64,000 nt of DNA, taken from assembly GCA_046349315.1 (NCBI GenBank), contig JAXMCQ010000007.1, forward strand, positions 62,001-126,000, in the 5' to 3' direction. The stretch is from JAEUMG01 sp046349315. Lineage in GTDB: Bacteria > Pseudomonadota > Alphaproteobacteria > Rhizobiales > Aestuariivirgaceae. Below the pieces are notes generated by a model. That model was not told the DNA's origin. It searched no databases and was given only the letters and a program-made list of their open reading frames with translations. Shown piece by piece: positions 8,603 through 17,316 of this stretch (within the stretch, counting starts at the first letter, position 1; each line of letters opens with the position of its first letter). The position numbers and the translations under genes were made by a program.

Positions 8603-8947
8603 ATGCGCTCGATCCTCGCAAGCTTATTGGGCTTGGCATTATGGCTGATGCCCATGGCTGCGCAGGCGAAGGCGCCTTCAGGCCTGCCGTTCGTCGTGGG
8701 GCCTGGGTTTTGACGTGAACCTGACCAAATATTACAAGCACGCGCCCGATACGGCGCAGACCGGCGAGTGGTTTGGCCATAGCGGTTTCAATTCGGGCTA
8801 TCTCACCATCATGCTCGGCAGGAAGATGGGCGGAAATGGCGTCGCCATCATGTTGAACATCGCGCCCGAAGACATGTCGGGCGACGTTCCGCAATGGGGT
8901 TCCTCATGCGCCTCGTCCACCGCATCGCGGATGAGGAAAGGTGGTGA
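8603..8947 (+). pseudogene. Remnant of a second serine-hydrolase (beta-lactamase family) gene
   Basis: The ATG at 8603 starts a signal-peptide-like leader (MRSILASLLGLALW, ending near AAQA) that meets a stop at 8711. In another frame, starting at 8715, comes the C-terminal end of a class C-type serine hydrolase. It includes WFGHSGFNSGY, the third active-site motif of the family, and then NGVAIMLNI. A further frame change near 8900 is needed to reach a plausible natural end (MRLVHRIADEERW, stop at 8945). Most of the protein is missing. This is a disrupted paralogue of the intact neighbour, or what was the true active gene. Confidence 0.7.
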
Positions 8948-8951
8948 CAGG

Positions 8952-9455
8952 TCAGGCGATCTCCCGCCGCATCAAGCAACCCGGGAGCGTGACGCCAGGC
9001 CCGAGCTCTACGGTCCAGGGCCCAACCACCGCGAATCCAACGGCTTCGTAAAAGCGGATCGCAACCAGGCTTGAATAGCACTCCAGCCGATGGATGCCGG
9101 CCGCGCGCGCCTGGTCTATGCTGTGCTCAATGATCGCCCGTGCGATGCCCCGTCGCAGCCAATCGGGATGGGTGGCGAAGTGGCGGATATGTCCCTCGCT
9201 CTTGTGGAGATCGGTGCCGCCGGGTTGTTCCTTGCTCCATCCGCCGCAGCCGACGATTGCGCCAGTCTCGCTCTCGGCGACGAAGAAATGTCCGGAGGCG
9301 AGGAGGCGCGGATTGGACTTTGTCATCCGGGGCAGGGCGGCCGCCAGAATTGCGGGCTCGTAACCGGCAGCAAAAAGCGTGGGGTAACACGCTTCGAGAA
9401 GAGCAGTCACCGCCTCGGCATCGGCAAGCGCCGCTGTCCTGATGCTGTAGGTCAC
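8952..9455 (-). CDS. GNAT-family N-acetyltransferase
   Basis: A 167-residue acetyltransferase with one GNAT domain. Motif A, which binds acetyl-CoA, reads HPDWLRRGIARAI, preceded by the strand HIRHFATHP. The C-terminal part has RFYEAVGFAVVGPW, a usual motif B. GCGGWS marks the central beta strand. I chose the GTG at 9455 because it overlaps the stop of the upstream cupin gene by four bases (GTGA), which points to translational coupling. An earlier in-frame start within the cupin gene is possible but less likely. The acceptor substrate is unknown. Confidence 0.85.
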   Translation of the reverse strand: MTYSIRTAALADAEAVTALLEACYPTLFAAGYEPAILAAALPRMTKSNPRLLASGHFFVAESETGAIVGCGGWSKEQPGGTDLHKSEGHIRHFATHPDWLRRGIARAIIEHSIDQARAAGIHRLECYSSLVAIRFYEAVGFAVVGPWTVELGPGVTLPGCLMRREIA

Positions 9456-9922
9456 GCGAGCGGCGGTCCGACGAGATCGATCCCGAAGCTTGCGCAAATC
9501 TCGACGAGTCTCGCAGCCTGTTCGGGGCTCGGCGGTCCCGAGGGCACCGGCAGTTCATCGCGCCCGGCCGGGCGCCCGAGGAAGCGGACCAGGCCTTCGA
9601 AGTCAGGCCCACGGGTTATAGTGAGAAAGCGCGCGCCGTCCGCAGAGATGACTTTGTAGGAGTGCGGAATTCCTTTTGGCGCGAGCAGCGTGCTCTCCGT
9701 GCGCGCCATGATTTCTTGTCCATCAAGATTGACGCGTATCTCGCCGTCGAGAACCACGAAGCCTTCGTCCTGATTGCGATGGACGTGCAATGGCGGCGAA
9801 TCGCCCACGGGCGCGCGATGCTCCATGATGCTGATCCCGTCTCCGCCACTTGTGTTCGGCACGCGGATCTTGACGAGTGTGTTCAGAAACCAGAGCGAAG
9901 TCGGATCTTCTTCCAATGCCAT
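9452..9922 (-). CDS. Cupin-domain protein
   Basis: A 156-residue single-domain cupin. The metal-binding first motif is clear: PPLHVHRNQDEGFVVLDG (His, His, Glu at usual spacing), and the second motif is around APKGIPHSYKV. The C-terminal tail is Pro-rich and carries PSPEQAARLVEICASFGIDLVGPP, common in dioxygenase-like cupins of unknown substrate. The start at 9922 has GGAAGAAGAGA just upstream. An earlier in-frame start further upstream gives an extension that does not look like protein. Co-transcribed and coupled with the downstream acetyltransferase. Confidence 0.85.
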   Translation of the reverse strand: MALEEDPTSLWFLNTLVKIRVPNTSGGDGISIMEHRAPVGDSPPLHVHRNQDEGFVVLDGEIRVNLDGQEIMARTESTLLAPKGIPHSYKVISADGARFLTITRGPDFEGLVRFLGRPAGRDELPVPSGPPSPEQAARLVEICASFGIDLVGPPLA

Positions 9923-10569
9923 TCTCTTCTTCCAACGGCGACGCCCGCCGACTATGCGACGATGGCCATGACTATATCCGTCTCCCGCGACGAGAACCAC
10001 CATCGACACGGTGGGCTGATTCAATCGGGCGCAAAGTATTCGGCAAAGATAGGGAATCGCAGCGGCGAACATAGGGCATCGCTCCCCATGCGCGTATGAG
10101 CGGGGGCGGATAGACCCACCCTCATCGATCAGCCCTAACCCATGAAGCAGCGTCATGCTCGCTTCGGCGAAAGGTGTTCACGCCATGTCAAAGCTGCCAA
10201 TTCTTGCCGGTTTTCTCTCGATCACTGCGGCGTCTGCTGCGCGAGACTGCGATGGCCGATTGGCCCGGACAACCCGCATGACCGAGTTGCCGCGGGCGGC
10301 CGAAGCAACGGCTGGTTCAAACCCGCGGAGTTGGCCGCGTTTCCTCGAATTCCTGATGCACTCAACCTAAGCTCTATGATCGCTGCTTTGGCGCGCACGG
10401 CCCTGATGCCATATGCGTCGGGGAGGGCTTCATTTTGTCGGCTCCCAACATCTCGGTGAAACATCTGAAACATGGGCGCCGCTCCAGAGCAACAGTGCTG
10501 AAACCTTGGCATGGGACATGAGGCGATGCTCGCAATCACGAGCGCAACGCGGCTTAAGAAGGCACGCCC
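9923..10569. other. 647-base stretch without a confident gene
   Basis: This region between the cupin promoter and the LuxR-type regulator has no frame with convincing protein character on either strand. It must contain the promoters of both flanking genes. One short open frame with a signal-peptide-like start (from 10185) is listed separately at low confidence. The stretch may be decayed coding DNA, in keeping with the two remnants between 5 and 9 kb. Confidence 0.5.
10185..10370 (+). CDS. Possible small secreted protein or gene remnant
   Basis: A 61-codon frame opening with MSKLPILAGFLSITAASAA, which looks like a signal peptide, with GAAAGGTG nine bases ahead of the ATG. The rest (RDCDGRLARTTRMTELP onward) has no recognisable family and an atypical composition, rich in Arg, Ala and Pro. 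It may be a chance frame or the start of a decayed secreted-protein gene. Confidence 0.25.
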   Translation: MSKLPILAGFLSITAASAARDCDGRLARTTRMTELPRAAEATAGSNPRSWPRFLEFLMHST

Positions 10570-13236
10570 ATGCCCCTTGCCGAAGCCAGGGTCAAAAGCC
10601 AATCCGCCAATGATCGTCGCGGTGCTGCCTGCGATGTAGACCACCCACCCCATCTGCTCGAGCGCATGTCCTCGCAGGCGATTGTCGCCGCCGCCTTTCG
10701 CGAAGCGGCAAATGGCGCTGGCCGCATCGTGCTTGTGTCCGGCGAGGCCGGCATAGGTAAGACAACCCTGGTTGAGACCTTTCTCGCCGACCATCGCGCC
10801 GGGGCGCGCGTCCTGGTTGGCCGCTGCGACGCGCTGTCGACGCCTGAGCCCTTGGGCTCGCTCTACGACATCGCGCGTCAGGCAGGAGGCACGCTGCTCA
10901 AGCTCATTACGTCGCCACAAGAGCGATTGGCGATTTTCGGAGCACTCTTGAACGAGCTCAATAGCGAACCGACGGTACTTGTCTTCGAGGACATTCACTG
11001 GGCGGATGTGGCGACGCTCGATCTTCTCAAGTATCTGGGCCGGCGGATCCGATCGGCGCCCGTGCTGATGATCCTCACCTATCGCGACGATGAGATCGAC
11101 GCGCGCCACGCTTTGTGGTCGGTTCTCGGAAACCTGCCAGCCGACGCAACCAGGCGCGTTCATCTTGAGCCGTTGAGTGAGACGGCGGTCGCGCGGCTCG
11201 CACAGGCCGCGGGCCAGCCGGTCGGGCGCATCCACGGGCAGACCGGCGGCAATCCCTTCTATGTCACGGAGATGCTCGCCAACCCCTCCGCCCGCATTCC
11301 GGCGACCGTCCGCGAGGCTGCTTTGGCGCGCGCCGTCCGCCTCTCGCCCGGGGCGCGTGCCGTTCTCGAGCTTTGCTCGGTGGTACCCAATCGCATTGAG
11401 TTTTGGCTGCTCGATGAGCCTTTTCCGTCCACGCTGCTCGACGAGTGCATCGCGACCGGGCTCATGATGCTCCGGAACGGTGCGGTGATGTTTCGTCATG
11501 AATTGGCGCGCGAGGCGGTGGAAAGCACGCTTCCTCCACACCGGCTGCAATTGATGCATGCGACCGTACTTCGGCGGATCCTCGAACGCGGCACGGCCTC
11601 CATCGCGAAGGCAAGGCTCGTCCACCACGCCGGTAGGGCTGGCGACAGCACAGCGGTGCGGCGCTACGCTCCCGAGGCGGCGCGTGAGGCTTCGGCGCTC
11701 GGCGCCCATCGCGAAGCTGCCGCCTGCTATCAGATGGCGCTTGATCATGCGGAGCCCGATGAATTGGAAGAGCGCGCGAGCCTGTCCGAGGCCTGCGCAC
11801 ACGAGTGCTATCTGATCGATCAGGCGGAGGCAGCAATCGCCCTATGCGAGACGGCACTTGAACTGAGGCGGCGACAGGGCGACCGGCTCAAGGTCGGAGA
11901 CGATTTGCGCATTCTATCGCGCTTCAACTGGTTTCGCGGTCGCGGCGAGAAGGCGCGAAATCTGGCATTGGAAGCGATCGCGGAACTTGAGCAGCTCCCG
12001 CCCGGGCCTGAGTTCGCCATGGCATGTAGCACCATGGCGCAACTCAACATGCTGTCCGAGAGCTATAAAGACGCTGTGCAATGGGGCAATCGCGCGCTTA
12101 ACTTCGCAGAGCGTTTCGATCTCAAGGAGGTGTTCGTCCACGCCTTGAATAGCGTCGGCACCGCCAAGCTCTATCTGGGCAAGCCGGAAGGGGCTGGCGA
12201 GATCGAGCGCAGCCTCGAACTTGCCCTCGCATACGAAATGCACGACCACGCTGCGCGCGCCTATTCCAACCTCGCCTGTGATGCACTCATGGTGCGCGAC
12301 TATGCGCTTGCCCGGGCGCGTTTGGCCGAAGGCTTGGCCTATACAAGGGAGCGCGACCTCGACAGGGGAACTCTGTACCTGCTGGCGATGCGCGCCCGCG
12401 TGCATCTCGAGCAAGGCCAATGGCAGGAAGCCATCGAAGACGCAACGACTGTTCTGTCGGCGAGCCAGACCGTTGCGCGGATCGATGCGATCATCGTGCT
12501 GGCTTGCGTGCGTCTACGGCAAGGCGACCCGCGCGCCGCAATGCTGCTTGACGAAGCCCGCGACCTGGCGCTGGCGGCGGGCGAAATCCAGCGCATCGCG
12601 CCGATGGCCGCCGCTCGCGCTGAAGCGGCATGGCTTGCAGGCGAGGAGCAGCGGATCCGCGAAGAGATGGAACCGGCCTATGACCTCGCGCTCAAGCATC
12701 CCGAGCCTTGGCGGCTCGGAGAACTGAGCCTTTGGTTCCGGCGCGCCGGCGCGCTTGAGCTTGTGCCGGAAGGTGTGGCGGAACCATATCGCTTCGAGAT
12801 CAGCGGCGATTGGCAGGCGGCTGCCGCCGCCTGGCAACGGATCGGCTGCCCCTATGAGGAGGCCCTTGCGCTCGCCAATGGCGGCCGGGCCGCGCAAGTG
12901 CGGGCGCTTGAAATCCTGGCGCGACTTGGCGCTGCACCTGCCGCCGCGCTCATTCGGAGCAACGTGCGTGCCAAGGGCGGTCGCAGCATTCCGCGGGGAC
13001 CGCGCAGCACGACCAAGGCCGATCCGCTGGGCCTGACGCGCCGGCAAGCGGAAATTCTCCGCCTTGTGGCGGAGAAACTCTCCAACAAGGAGGTCGCCAA
13101 GAGACTGAAGATTTCACCAAAGACCGTCGATCATCACGTCTGCGCAGTACTTGCAAAGCTCAACGTGTCGACGCGACAGGAAGCGGCCGCCCTTGCGAAT
13201 GCAACCTCGACTAGCGCGCTGCGCGGATCGGCCTGA
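10570..13236 (+). CDS. Large LuxR-family ATPase transcriptional regulator (LAL/MalT-like)
   Basis: An 888-residue regulator. The N-terminal ATPase has Walker A GEAGIGKTT (about residues 58-66) and Walker B VLVFEDIHWAD (about 136-146). A long middle region (about 330-800) is alpha-helical and repeat-like, as in TPR sensor arms (paired helices such as RAYSNLACDALMVRDYALA). The C-terminal LuxR helix-turn-helix reads LTRRQAEILRLVAEKLSNKEVAKRL, followed by SPKTVDHHV. It should bind DNA when ATP or an inducer is bound. AAGAAGG precedes the ATG. No obvious target operon sits beside it, and the next gene is convergent and overlaps its end by 26 bases. Confidence 0.9.
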   Translation: MPLAEARVKSQSANDRRGAACDVDHPPHLLERMSSQAIVAAAFREAANGAGRIVLVSGEAGIGKTTLVETFLADHRAGARVLVGRCDALSTPEPLGSLYDIARQAGGTLLKLITSPQERLAIFGALLNELNSEPTVLVFEDIHWADVATLDLLKYLGRRIRSAPVLMILTYRDDEIDARHALWSVLGNLPADATRRVHLEPLSETAVARLAQAAGQPVGRIHGQTGGNPFYVTEMLANPSARIPATVREAALARAVRLSPGARAVLELCSVVPNRIEFWLLDEPFPSTLLDECIATGLMMLRNGAVMFRHELAREAVESTLPPHRLQLMHATVLRRILERGTASIAKARLVHHAGRAGDSTAVRRYAPEAAREASALGAHREAAACYQMALDHAEPDELEERASLSEACAHECYLIDQAEAAIALCETALELRRRQGDRLKVGDDLRILSRFNWFRGRGEKARNLALEAIAELEQLPPGPEFAMACSTMAQLNMLSESYKDAVQWGNRALNFAERFDLKEVFVHALNSVGTAKLYLGKPEGAGEIERSLELALAYEMHDHAARAYSNLACDALMVRDYALARARLAEGLAYTRERDLDRGTLYLLAMRARVHLEQGQWQEAIEDATTVLSASQTVARIDAIIVLACVRLRQGDPRAAMLLDEARDLALAAGEIQRIAPMAAARAEAAWLAGEEQRIREEMEPAYDLALKHPEPWRLGELSLWFRRAGALELVPEGVAEPYRFEISGDWQAAAAAWQRIGCPYEEALALANGGRAAQVRALEILARLGAAPAAALIRSNVRAKGGRSIPRGPRSTTKADPLGLTRRQAEILRLVAEKLSNKEVAKRLKISPKTVDHHVCAVLAKLNVSTRQEAAALANATSTSALRGSA

Positions 13237-13708
13237 ATCGAAACACCGCGACAAGCCCTAGTAATACAAAGCATGCCAGCACGAGACCTTGCGCTGCCGC
13301 AAAAGGCGGCTCAGCCTGCGTCGGTGCGAGAGCGTTGAGCGCCGCAACCTTCGCGAAACTTTGCGCGACAATAACGAAGCCGTTCAAATAGAGCGAGATG
13401 ACGGCTGTAATCACGTAGATCCAGCGCCACGGGCCGGCGAGCCGCTTTCCGAACAAGGCGATGAGCGCGATCGCCAGAACTGCGCAGGCCACAACGCCCA
13501 CGCCGAGCGCGGGGGTAAAGCCCGTGATGGGAAACAGGAACCCCGTTAAGCTTGTCAGGGCGATGGTGAACAGAAAGATCGAAGTCGTGATCGGCAGCCG
13601 CGCGGAGGCAAACATCCCGCCGATGACGATAAGCCCGCTGCCTATCGCGACCACGCTGATGACCACATGCAAGAGCGTAAAGGCGCCTATCGACATTCCC
13701 AAGATCAT
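13211..13708 (-). CDS. Four-helix membrane protein, unknown function
   Basis: A 165-residue integral membrane protein with four hydrophobic segments (about residues 6-30, 42-60, 68-88 and 96-120) and a further helix near the C-terminus (VLACFVLLGLVAV). I do not recognise a named family. The start at 13708 is supported by GGGAGAAG just upstream; longer in-frame starts add a hydrophilic stretch that looks non-coding. It converges on the LuxR-type regulator and overlaps its last 26 bases. Confidence 0.7.
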   Translation of the reverse strand: MILGMSIGAFTLLHVVISVVAIGSGLIVIGGMFASARLPITTSIFLFTIALTSLTGFLFPITGFTPALGVGVVACAVLAIALIALFGKRLAGPWRWIYVITAVISLYLNGFVIVAQSFAKVAALNALAPTQAEPPFAAAQGLVLACFVLLGLVAVFRFRPIRAAR

Positions 13709-13864
13709 GAACTTCTCCCGCTGTCGTGGACAATATTGGACGAATTCGCATTTGACTGCCAGCGAACTTCGCTCCGACCGCACCTCTGGCCCGCTGGTGC
13801 GTTGGCGGACGATGGGCTATCCAACGCCCGCACCCGACAGGCGTCGGACTCATATGGGGCGTTT

Positions 13865-14776
13865 GTGACGAATATTTCTAGACGAATGCTGCTGTGCAGA
13901 CCGCGGGGCGGCCTCACCGACATGGTATCCCAGATTGAGAGGTGCTGCCGTTATGCAGAGAGGACAGACCGCACCGTAATCGTTGACACGAAGTTCGGTG
14001 CCGGTGGTTATGGTGACGAGTTCGACCGCTATTTCATATCAAGGCAAAGGCGTCTGATCTTGAGTGCGAGGGACCTCCATCCGGCTTTTGATCGTGCCTC
14101 GACTTTCCCGACGTTCCTGCAGGGTCGTGTGTCGTCCTACGATGTGGGCTTTAATGAAAATACGAGGGCGTTTGTGGAGAAGGTAACGCTCGAGCCGCTG
14201 ACTTTCGATTTTGGCAGAGACTACCCGCATGAGCTGCTCGTCCACCAGCAACAGCGCAGGCTGCCGATTGCCGTTTCCGTCTTCATGCGACTGAGGCTGC
14301 AGCCACTATTGACGAGGGAACTCCTGTCGAGATTTGCCAAGATTGGAGCCCCTTACCTTGGCATCCATGTTCGGCACACGGACTATCATTCGGACTATCG
14401 CCCACTGATTGAGCGCGTCGCTGCCTCAAACGTCGCGAAAGTGTTTCTGGCGACGGACAATCGCCAGGTTCTGGACGAGTTCAGGGCATCGCTGCCCGGA
14501 AAGCAGATTTTTTCATTCACCGAAGACCTCTCCGTGGACGGCAAGCCGATCCATCTGCACAGCCCGGCAGATGGTAACGTCTTCAAACGCAACTGCGATG
14601 CTATACTCGACCTCCTGCTGCTTGCATTGTCGGATGGCGTCGATTCGGCTGAGATCACAAATAGCCCTTTCGGCATCAAGAAATCGGGGTTTATGGTTCT
14701 GGCCACCGAGCTCGCCAACCAGAGGCGGTACTTGTCCGAGCTTCTTGGCGACACCGTGAGGATCGGGCTCGATTGA
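13865..14776 (+). CDS. Fucosyltransferase-like glycosyltransferase (NodZ/GT23- or O-FucT-like)
   Basis: A roughly 303-residue protein resembling the GDP-fucose-dependent transferases (NodZ, FUT8, O-FucT). The best evidence is GIHVRHTDYHSDY, matching the HxRxxD region that contacts GDP-fucose, and an ITNSPFGIKKSGFMVLA segment, like the Ser/Phe-rich motif near the C-terminus of these enzymes. GRGG-like glycine motif CRPRGGLTDM lies at the N-terminus. The GTG at 13865 is my preferred start (GGGG six bases before); an ATG at 13886 is the alternative. Its DNA looks AT-richer than its neighbours, and it ends about 60 bases from tRNA-Gln. Both suggest acquisition by transfer. The acceptor is unknown. 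Confidence 0.65.
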   Translation: MTNISRRMLLCRPRGGLTDMVSQIERCCRYAERTDRTVIVDTKFGAGGYGDEFDRYFISRQRRLILSARDLHPAFDRASTFPTFLQGRVSSYDVGFNENTRAFVEKVTLEPLTFDFGRDYPHELLVHQQQRRLPIAVSVFMRLRLQPLLTRELLSRFAKIGAPYLGIHVRHTDYHSDYRPLIERVAASNVAKVFLATDNRQVLDEFRASLPGKQIFSFTEDLSVDGKPIHLHSPADGNVFKRNCDAILDLLLLALSDGVDSAEITNSPFGIKKSGFMVLATELANQRRYLSELLGDTVRIGLD

Positions 14777-14839
14777 GCCTTCGAGCTCAAAAAAACATTA
14801 ACCAAGTCGATGCACATGGCGCGATCGCGCTGGGAGAGC

Positions 14840-14913
14840 TGGCTGGGGAACTAGGATTCGAACCTAGACTGGCGGAGTCAGAGTCCGCTGTCCTACCGTT
14901 AGACGATTCCCCA
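14840..14913 (-). tRNA. tRNA-Gln (anticodon CUG)
   Basis: Read on the minus strand, a full cloverleaf is present. The acceptor stem TGGGGAA pairs with TTCCCCA. The anticodon stem GCGGA/TCCGC holds the loop CTCTGAC, giving anticodon CTG (codon CAG, Gln). The T arm is CTAGG-TTCGAAT-CCTAG. The D loop has TAACGGTAG. CCA is encoded at 14840-14842 directly after the discriminator G. Length with CCA is 74 bases. Confidence 0.97.
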
Positions 14914-15086
14914 TCACACATGGAGGCCGGGCTGCCGAAGCCGCCCCCATTTAGGTTGCTGCCGCCTGCCAGTCAACGCCGAAAGGGGCGACCGGTCCGC
15001 AGGCACTTGCCGAGGCGGTTGATATGGGTCATGGCAAAGCCGGGTCGTTCTATCCGATTAACCTGTCAAGTTGGGAGCCCCGGACC

Positions 15087-15275
15087 ATGATCAATGCGCG
15101 CTACAAGAAACTCACCGGAATGCATGCCGGCCACACCTACGTGGTGACCGGGCCGGCCAATGAGATCGACAATCCGATGACCTGGGCCTTGCGGTCTGAA
15201 GCCAATGCGAGCGAGCGATTGCAGGTCAAGGAAACCGAGTTGACCGATGCCAAACTCTGGCAATCCCTGAAATAG
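15087..15275 (+). CDS. Small conserved-looking protein, unknown function
   Basis: A 62-residue soluble protein starting MINARYKKLTGMHAGH and ending KLWQSLK. GGGAG lies about nine bases ahead of the ATG. Its composition is protein-like (mixed charged and hydrophobic residues, no membrane helix). It converges on the HerA-like gene with a ten-base gap. I do not recognise the family. Confidence 0.55.
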   Translation: MINARYKKLTGMHAGHTYVVTGPANEIDNPMTWALRSEANASERLQVKETELTDAKLWQSLK

Positions 15276-15284
15276 GACGAGCGG

Positions 15285-17300
15285 TTAGCCGCGGAACTGC
15301 TTGATCAGGCTCGCAAGGCTCTGCTGGTTGGATGTGGACGCTGCCGCAGGGGCTGGTGGCGGGGGTGCCGCAGGCCGTGCTGTCGGCGGAATCGGCTGAC
15401 CCCCGGGCTGTGCCTGGCGCGGCGCCTGGGCGGGCCATAAGGGCTGGCCCGGCGGGTTCTTGCGAAGGCTCGGTTGCGCCGCCGGCTGGTGTGCGGCGGC
15501 CTGGTTGCCAAATCCCGACGGCCACTGTGCGGCATCCGGCGCCCGCTGGGCGGCTGCGGGTTGCGCTGCGGGTTGCGCTGCGGGCTCGGCTGCGGGCTCG
15601 CTGACATACTCGCCGGGCGACGCGAAGGCTTGCTGGCGCCAGCGGCTCACCACTTCGTGCAGGAAGGTCTGGTCGGGGAGATCCTTCGCCCAGTTCTCCG
15701 TGAAGGAGGCGGTATTGCTCTTCGGCCGTGCTTCCGGCGGCAGCATGTCGAATTTGATGCGTGTGGGAAGTGCTACGCCTTCGCCGAAGGTGATGGCTTC
15801 GCCGGTGCCCATTGTCGTCATGAATTCAAGGAGGCTTTTGGCGGCATCGGATATGCCGGCCTTCAGAATTTCCTGGTCGCGCTCATTGGTGAGGCGCAAT
15901 GAGAAGATCGTGTTGCACTGGCTGAGGATGGTCGGATCGAGTTCTGCCGGCCGCTGGGTCACGATGCACAGCGACACGCCGTATTTGCGCCCTTCCTTGG
16001 CGATGCGCGAAATCGCCCGCTTGGTTGGCTCGAAGCCAAGGGTTTTGTCAAACGGCACATAGCGATGCGCTTCTTCGCACACGAAGGTGATCGGGATGCG
16101 TCCCGCGCTCCACACGCCGAAATCGAAGGCGAGGCGCGCCAGCACCGAGACCACGACATTGATGATCTCGGAAGGCAATCCCGAGAGTTCCAGTATGGCG
16201 ATCGGCTTGCCGTTGACCGGCACGCGGAAAATCCGCGACAGCACCTGCGCCATGGTGTCGTGCACGGTCAGACCGCCGAACATGAAGGCGTAGCGGGGAT
16301 CGCGGCTGATCGTTTCGACGCGCGCCTTGAGCCGCTTATAGGGCGCAAGCTCGCCGCGCAGATCAAGCTTGCCGATATATTCCTCAAGAAGCCCGAGCAG
16401 GTCTGAGGTGCGGTAGGGGATGGGCGTGTCGACGCCGATATTGGGCGTATCGAGGCCTGCGCCCGGCCGCAATGTATTGGTGGCGCGATCCTTGCGCTGG
16501 TTGTTCATGTAGCGCAGCTTTGCAAGCGGTATGAGCTCGCGCAGGACTTCGACGTCGGTTTCGCGATTGGGCTGGTTGCCGATCAGGATTTCAACCGCCT
16601 CGTCGAAATTGAGGAGCCAGAAGGGCAGGTTCATGGTGTCCGGCGTGATGACCTCCGCCCAGTCCTGGAAGGACTGGGTGTATTCGCGGTGGACATCGAG
16701 CAGGAGAATATGCGCTTGCGGATTCTTCTCGAGAATGCGTCTGAGGATCAGCGCCACCGAGCAGGATTTGCCGGTGCCGGTCGTCCCCAGCACCGCGAAA
16801 TGCTTGCCCAGCATTTCATCGATCTTGATCATCGCAGGGATCGAGGGATCCTGCTGGATATGGCCGATGCGAACGGCCGTGTCGGTGTTGCAGGAATAGG
16901 CCTTGGCGAGTTCCTCCTGGTTGGCGCGAAACACCGCGTCCCCTAGCGCCGGATAACTTGAAATACCGCGCCGGAACTGCATGGCGACACCGCGCTCGTC
17001 CTTCGGCAATTCGCCGATGAATTCGACTTCGGCGATACGCAACTCCTGTTCGGTTTGTGAGTGCGATGGCATCGGTGCACTCAAGGAAGAGATCATGGCG
17101 AGTGCGATCGAGGGAACGGTGTCGACCTTGAGCAGGGTGCCGATTTCCGGACTCTTGCCGCTGTCGGAGCGGCGGAACTCGTCTTCCGCGTCGAGCAGCA
17201 CGATGGCATGTGCGCCGGTCACCGCCACGATCCGTCCCACGCGATGCAATGCTGCCGCCTCGGGACGCCGTCCCAGCGAGGAAGTGACTTGTAGGTTCAT
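15285..17300 (-). CDS. HerA-like (DUF87) P-loop ATPase with Pro/Ala/Gln-rich tail
   Basis: A 671-residue ATPase of the HerA/FtsK superfamily. An N-terminal beta-barrel-like HAS domain (about residues 15-120) precedes Walker A GTTGTGKS (172-179). Walker B reads ITFVCEEAHRYVP (404-416) and a sensor-type motif TQRPAELD follows (448-455). The last 110 residues are a low-complexity tail made of PAAQ-type repeats and proline runs, ending in SLASLIKQFRG. HerA proteins are hexameric DNA translocases. No NurA nuclease lies nearby, so this belongs to the solitary bacterial type. The start at 17300 has GGAGG at the right place. It lies 16 bases after a histidine kinase gene and is probably in one operon with it. 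Confidence 0.88.
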   Translation of the reverse strand: MNLQVTSSLGRRPEAAALHRVGRIVAVTGAHAIVLLDAEDEFRRSDSGKSPEIGTLLKVDTVPSIALAMISSLSAPMPSHSQTEQELRIAEVEFIGELPKDERGVAMQFRRGISSYPALGDAVFRANQEELAKAYSCNTDTAVRIGHIQQDPSIPAMIKIDEMLGKHFAVLGTTGTGKSCSVALILRRILEKNPQAHILLLDVHREYTQSFQDWAEVITPDTMNLPFWLLNFDEAVEILIGNQPNRETDVEVLRELIPLAKLRYMNNQRKDRATNTLRPGAGLDTPNIGVDTPIPYRTSDLLGLLEEYIGKLDLRGELAPYKRLKARVETISRDPRYAFMFGGLTVHDTMAQVLSRIFRVPVNGKPIAILELSGLPSEIINVVVSVLARLAFDFGVWSAGRIPITFVCEEAHRYVPFDKTLGFEPTKRAISRIAKEGRKYGVSLCIVTQRPAELDPTILSQCNTIFSLRLTNERDQEILKAGISDAAKSLLEFMTTMGTGEAITFGEGVALPTRIKFDMLPPEARPKSNTASFTENWAKDLPDQTFLHEVVSRWRQQAFASPGEYVSEPAAEPAAQPAAQPAAAQRAPDAAQWPSGFGNQAAAHQPAAQPSLRKNPPGQPLWPAQAPRQAQPGGQPIPPTARPAAPPPPAPAAASTSNQQSLASLIKQFRG

Positions 17301-17316
17301 CGCTTTGCCTCCGGAC

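Noticed and set aside
10222..11802. Long open frame on the minus strand opposite the LuxR-type regulator
   Set aside because: Antisense to a gene with intact Walker motifs and helix-turn-helix; its protein is Arg/Gly/Ala-rich without any family mark. High-GC genomes make such shadows often.
14776..14913. Possible att site made by the tRNA-Gln 3' end
   Set aside because: I found no second copy of the tRNA end in this window and no integrase gene, so an attachment site is not supported.
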